Under the pieces are notes generated by a model. The model did no database searches. It was not told the origin of the DNA and worked only from the letters and a program-made list of their open reading frames with translations. Source: Lachnospiraceae bacterium KH1T2 (GTDB lineage: Bacteria > Bacillota > Clostridia > Lachnospirales > Lachnospiraceae). Taken from it: a DNA stretch of 64,000 nt. The stretch's first letter is position 1. The number at the start of each line of letters is the position of its first letter. Below are positions 61,329 through 64,000 of this stretch, piece after piece. The stretch covers positions 310,001 through 374,000 of the forward strand of contig FOSY01000003.1 of assembly GCA_900114405.1 (NCBI GenBank). Direction: 5' to 3'. The position numbers and the translations under genes were made by a program.

Positions 61329-62642
61329 ATGATGAGATCACTTTTTTCTGGTGTTGCAGGTCTTAAAACTCACCAGACACGTATGGACGTAATAGGTAAT
61401 AACATTGCAAATGTTAATACTACATCATATAAATCATCATCCATGAACTTTTCTGATATGCTTTATCAGACAACTCAGGCGGCTACAGGAGCCAGCACGA
61501 CTACTGACAGAGCCGGTACAAATGCAAGGCAGATCGGTTTAGGAGCTCAGACTGCAGCTATTTCTACATCAATGAATGCTGGTTCAGCAGAGACGACAAA
61601 CAGTCCTTATGATCTCTACATCACAGGAGACAGCTTTTTCATAGTTTCTGCAAATGGCGATTCGAACTATCTGTACACAAGAGATGGAGCATTCACAGTT
61701 GACGAGGAAGGAACTTTCTGCGTAGCTGCAAATGGTTACCCTGTTATGGGCTACCGCACCACAACGGATACTTCCGGAGCAACAGTAGTTGACTCAAGCT
61801 CTCTTAAAACTCTGCCTATAATGAGTGCTGATAATAAGACATCAGAGCCTTCAGAGACAACCAAGGCTTATGTAACCGGTATCATTGATGCGGAAGATAC
61901 TGACTTTGATACAACGACTGGTAAGACTGTACAGCTTAGCTTTGTTGATAACGAAGGCTATGAGTATACCGGAACATTTGCCATCACACAGGATACTTCT
62001 ACATCTCCTTATTCGTATAAGGTAAACCTTGCAAATATTAAAGATGCATCAGGTAATGAAGTGACAGCGGGAGTAACCTTCAATGAGGTAACACTTGCAT
62101 TTAATAATAAGGGTACACTTGCTGCAACTACAGGCGACCTTTCATTTACGAGTCCTGTATCTACAAGTACTCAGACTATCACACTTGATTTCTCAACTCT
62201 TACGAGCTATGCAAACAATGGTCACTCAACTGTCACAGCCAATGCCGGAACATCTTCTACTGATACAACAGGCAGCGGATGGAAAACAGGTAATATGACC
62301 GGTATTAAGATCGGTACCGACGGTACTATCACAGGAACATATTCAAATGGTCAGTCAAAGCTTCTGGGAAAGATCCCTACAGCTACGTTTGCAAATGTAT
62401 ATGGTCTTGAAAAACAGGGCGATAACATGTATGCAGCCAGCCAGAATACAGGTGCGATCACAATAGGTGACGTTACATCAGGAGGCGGTAAGATGACAAC
62501 AGGTCAGCTTGAAATGTCAAACGTTGATCTTGCTTCTGAGTTCACACGTATGATCACAACCCAGAGGGGCTTCCAGGCGAACAGCCGTATAATCACAGTT
62601 TCAGATACACTCCTTGAAGAACTTACAAATCTGAAGCGTTGA
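61329..62642 (+). CDS. flgE: Flagellar hook protein FlgE
   Basis: A 437-residue hook protein. The N-terminal D0 motif is MRSLFSGVAGLKTHQTRMDVIGNNIANVNTTSYK and the C-terminal D0 is LASEFTRMITTQRGFQANSRIITVSDTLLEELTNLKR, both diagnostic of the FlgE/FlgF/FlgG group; the central Thr/Ser-rich surface region identifies hook protein. AAGGAGG precedes two adjacent ATGs (61329, 61332). It follows the flagellar operon protein directly. Confidence 0.95.
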   Translation: MMRSLFSGVAGLKTHQTRMDVIGNNIANVNTTSYKSSSMNFSDMLYQTTQAATGASTTTDRAGTNARQIGLGAQTAAISTSMNAGSAETTNSPYDLYITGDSFFIVSANGDSNYLYTRDGAFTVDEEGTFCVAANGYPVMGYRTTTDTSGATVVDSSSLKTLPIMSADNKTSEPSETTKAYVTGIIDAEDTDFDTTTGKTVQLSFVDNEGYEYTGTFAITQDTSTSPYSYKVNLANIKDASGNEVTAGVTFNEVTLAFNNKGTLAATTGDLSFTSPVSTSTQTITLDFSTLTSYANNGHSTVTANAGTSSTDTTGSGWKTGNMTGIKIGTDGTITGTYSNGQSKLLGKIPTATFANVYGLEKQGDNMYAASQNTGAITIGDVTSGGGKMTTGQLEMSNVDLASEFTRMITTQRGFQANSRIITVSDTLLEELTNLKR

Positions 62643-62712
62643 TCGTAGCTGATAGTTGGTAAAAATACATATAGATGTATTGAAAAATGACCGTGTAAAT
62701 GTGCATTTTTTT

Positions 62713-62751
62713 CAGCACACGCGTCATGCGTGTGCTGAATTATGCTATAAT
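62713..62751 (+). promoter_or_regulatory. Hairpin and extended -10 promoter between flgE and flbD
   Basis: A perfect 10-bp hairpin (CAGCACACGC / GCGTGTGCTG, 62713-62737) is followed by TGCTATAAT, an extended -10 element (TATAAT at 62746-62751). The ATG of flbD begins 9 nt after the -10 box. The hairpin lacks a T-run, so it is not a standard terminator; it may stabilise the 3' end of the flgE message. Confidence 0.45.
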
Positions 62752-62760
62752 CAGAGTACT

Positions 62761-62928
62761 ATGATAGAACTCACAAGATTGGATGAATCAAAGGTCTGGA
62801 TCAATGATGATCACATTTTGACAGCCGAGGAAACACCAGATACTGTCATCACTTTTATAACAGGCCAAAAACTTATAGTTAAAGAACCATGTATAGAGAT
62901 CCAGCGGCTGATTAAGGAGCAGGGATAA
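62761..62928 (+). CDS. flbD: Flagellar FlbD-family protein
   Basis: A 55-residue protein of the FlbD family, found between flgE and motA in Firmicutes and spirochaetes: IELTRLDESKVWINDDHILTAEETPDTVITFITGQKLIVKE. Its function is not settled. ATG 62761 is chosen by family start; there is no visible Shine-Dalgarno site, and a -10-like box ends 9 nt before the ATG. A longer frame from 62656 crosses the hairpin and is rejected. Confidence 0.9.
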   Translation: MIELTRLDESKVWINDDHILTAEETPDTVITFITGQKLIVKEPCIEIQRLIKEQG

Positions 62929-62974
62929 GGATCGGCAGCAGGATTAGGTAACTTATTGAGGGGGTTAGTAACGT

Positions 62975-63760
62975 ATGGATATAGGATCTGTTATCGGATT
63001 AGTTATCTGTCTTGCGCTGATGATATTCGGTATGGGTATTTCTTCTATTCCGAATTTCATTGATATACCATCTGTATTGATCACATTTGGCGGCGCGTTC
63101 ATGGCGACACTTGCTATGAATACTCTTCCAAGCTTCCTGGCGGGAATGGGAACATTCAAGATAATTTTCCGAATGACTGCTATCAAACCGACAGAGATAA
63201 TCGGACAGATCATTCAGTTGTCAAATACAGCAAGAAAAGAAGGCTTGCTTTCTTTGGAAGAGGCTGCAAGCAATATTGAAGATCCTTTTATGAAAAAAGG
63301 AATCATGCTTGTTGTTGATGGTACTGACCCGGAACTTGTAAGGGCAATCATGGAAACTGAGATGGATGCTATCGAGGGAAGACATAAAGAGGCAAAAGCC
63401 TTCTGGGAAAACCTCGGAGGAATGGGACCTGCATGGGGAATGATCGGTACACTTATCGGATTGGTTAAGATGCTTCAGGACTTGTCTGATGCAAGTGCGA
63501 TCGGACCTTCAATGGCGGTTGCTTTGCTTACTACATTCTATGGATCACTTCTTTCGAACTGGATCTGTACACCGGTTGCAACGAAGCTTGATCGCAGAAA
63601 TCAGGAAGAAATGACGATAAAAGGTATTCAGGTTGAAGGACTTCTTTCTATACAGGCAGGTGAAAACCCGAGAGTTATAGAAGAGAAACTTAAGTCTTAT
63701 CTGTCACCTGCTGATGCTGCCGGAATATCTTCTGAAGGAGGAGAAGGAGGAGCGTCTTAA
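62975..63760 (+). CDS. motA: Flagellar motor stator protein MotA
   Basis: A 261-residue membrane protein with four helices (about 3-25, 30-50, 150-170, 180-205) that forms the proton or sodium channel of the stator with MotB. Family segments: [39 protein letters not shown], and [19 protein letters not shown] with the functional prolines. It overlaps motB by one base (TAATG). A Glu/Gly/Ser-rich tail ends the protein. Confidence 0.96.
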   Translation: MDIGSVIGLVICLALMIFGMGISSIPNFIDIPSVLITFGGAFMATLAMNTLPSFLAGMGTFKIIFRMTAIKPTEIIGQIIQLSNTARKEGLLSLEEAASNIEDPFMKKGIMLVVDGTDPELVRAIMETEMDAIEGRHKEAKAFWENLGGMGPAWGMIGTLIGLVKMLQDLSDASAIGPSMAVALLTTFYGSLLSNWICTPVATKLDRRNQEEMTIKGIQVEGLLSIQAGENPRVIEEKLKSYLSPADAAGISSEGGEGGAS

Positions 63761-64000
63761 TGGCTAAGAAGAAGAAACAGGAGGACGTCAAGCCGGGTTC
63801 ACCGGCGTGGATGGCGACCTTCAGTGATCTGATGAATCTTCTGTTGTGCTTCTTCGTTCTTTTGTTTTCAATGTCAAGTGTTGATGCAGCAAAGTATGAA
63901 GAGGTGGTTAATTCGTTTGCTGAGACCTTCAGCGTATTCTCAGGAGGAGGTTCCTCCATTGGGGATGGTGTAATGGTAAGCAATGGCGTAAGCCAGCTCA
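63760..64000 (+). CDS. motB: Flagellar motor stator protein MotB, N-terminal part (partial)
   Basis: The first 80 residues of MotB are visible; the gene runs off the window. After a lysine-rich start comes [26 protein letters not shown], the single membrane helix with the essential ion-binding Asp23. The peptidoglycan-binding OmpA-like domain would lie beyond the window end. GGAGGAGAAGGAGG inside motA supplies the ribosome binding site, and the ATG overlaps the motA stop (TAATG). Confidence 0.95.
   Translation, partial: MAKKKKQEDVKPGSPAWMATFSDLMNLLLCFFVLLFSMSSVDAAKYEEVVNSFAETFSVFSGGGSSIGDGVMVSNGVSQL

Overview
The window looks like a chromosomal piece of a motile, fibre-degrading Lachnospiraceae bacterium, closest in style to Butyrivibrio or Pseudobutyrivibrio. 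This is inferred from gene content and order: moderate-to-low GC, strong Shine-Dalgarno sites, a secreted GH10 xylanase with a ricin-type carbohydrate module, several c-di-GMP proteins, and the clostridial order comM-dprA-topA-codY followed by a large flagellar operon. No rRNA, tRNA, CRISPR array, phage or insertion sequence was recognised.

Layout. 1-2182: end of the str operon (fusA, tuf). 2284-4187: secreted xylanase. 4215-10330: DNA-deoxyinosine glycosylase, DMT-family exporter, small methyltransferase, membrane EAL phosphodiesterase and a membrane-fused spermidine-synthase-like protein. 10365-12511: a 2-isopropylmalate synthase fused to an AraC-type DNA-binding domain. 12715-19165: glycerol locus glpP-glpK-glpF-glpA-glpB-DUF1667, with a structured RNA leader before glpP, glpF and glpA. 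19267-20806: purine permease. 20855-28357: GGDEF protein, first copy of a 146-bp repeat, BspA-like surface protein, tannase-like lipoprotein, two-component system. 28354-29553 (minus): coaBC. 29690-33720: housekeeping operon yicC-remA-gmk-rpoZ-rimO-pgsA. 33741-34081: promoter-to-terminator segment without a convincing gene, a candidate non-coding RNA. 34262-36800: mgtE, acyltransferase, small unknown protein. 36829-37092 (minus): rpsT. 37293-40218: lepA-hemW. 40281-43267: second repeat copy, GGDEF/EAL protein and a PilT-like ATPase with altered catalytic boxes. 43302-45220: chemoreceptor behind a sigma-28-like promoter. 45393-50740: comM, dprA, topA, codY. 50845-64000: flagellar operon flgB-flgC-fliE-fliF-fliG-fliH-fliI-fliJ-motE-like-fliK-flgD-flagellar operon protein-flgE-flbD-motA-motB, running off the window.

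How the genes work together. The glycerol genes form a full uptake and oxidation route: facilitator, kinase, and a three-part anaerobic glycerol-3-phosphate dehydrogenase in which the DUF1667 protein stands in for GlpC. GlpP probably acts on the leaders. CodY sits directly before the flagellar operon, whose promoter carries an inverted repeat; together with one cyclase and two phosphodiesterases this suggests nutrient and c-di-GMP control of motility.

Most notable: the LeuA-AraC fusion with a tandem 18-bp repeat upstream; the two 146-bp repeats, which differ by two compensatory base-pair changes in one stem; the degenerate PilT-like protein adjoining an EAL protein; the candidate RNA at 33741-34081; and two genes (8574 and 62761) whose -10 box lies exactly 9 nt before the ATG with no Shine-Dalgarno site. 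All functions are read from protein motifs by eye; no database search was possible.
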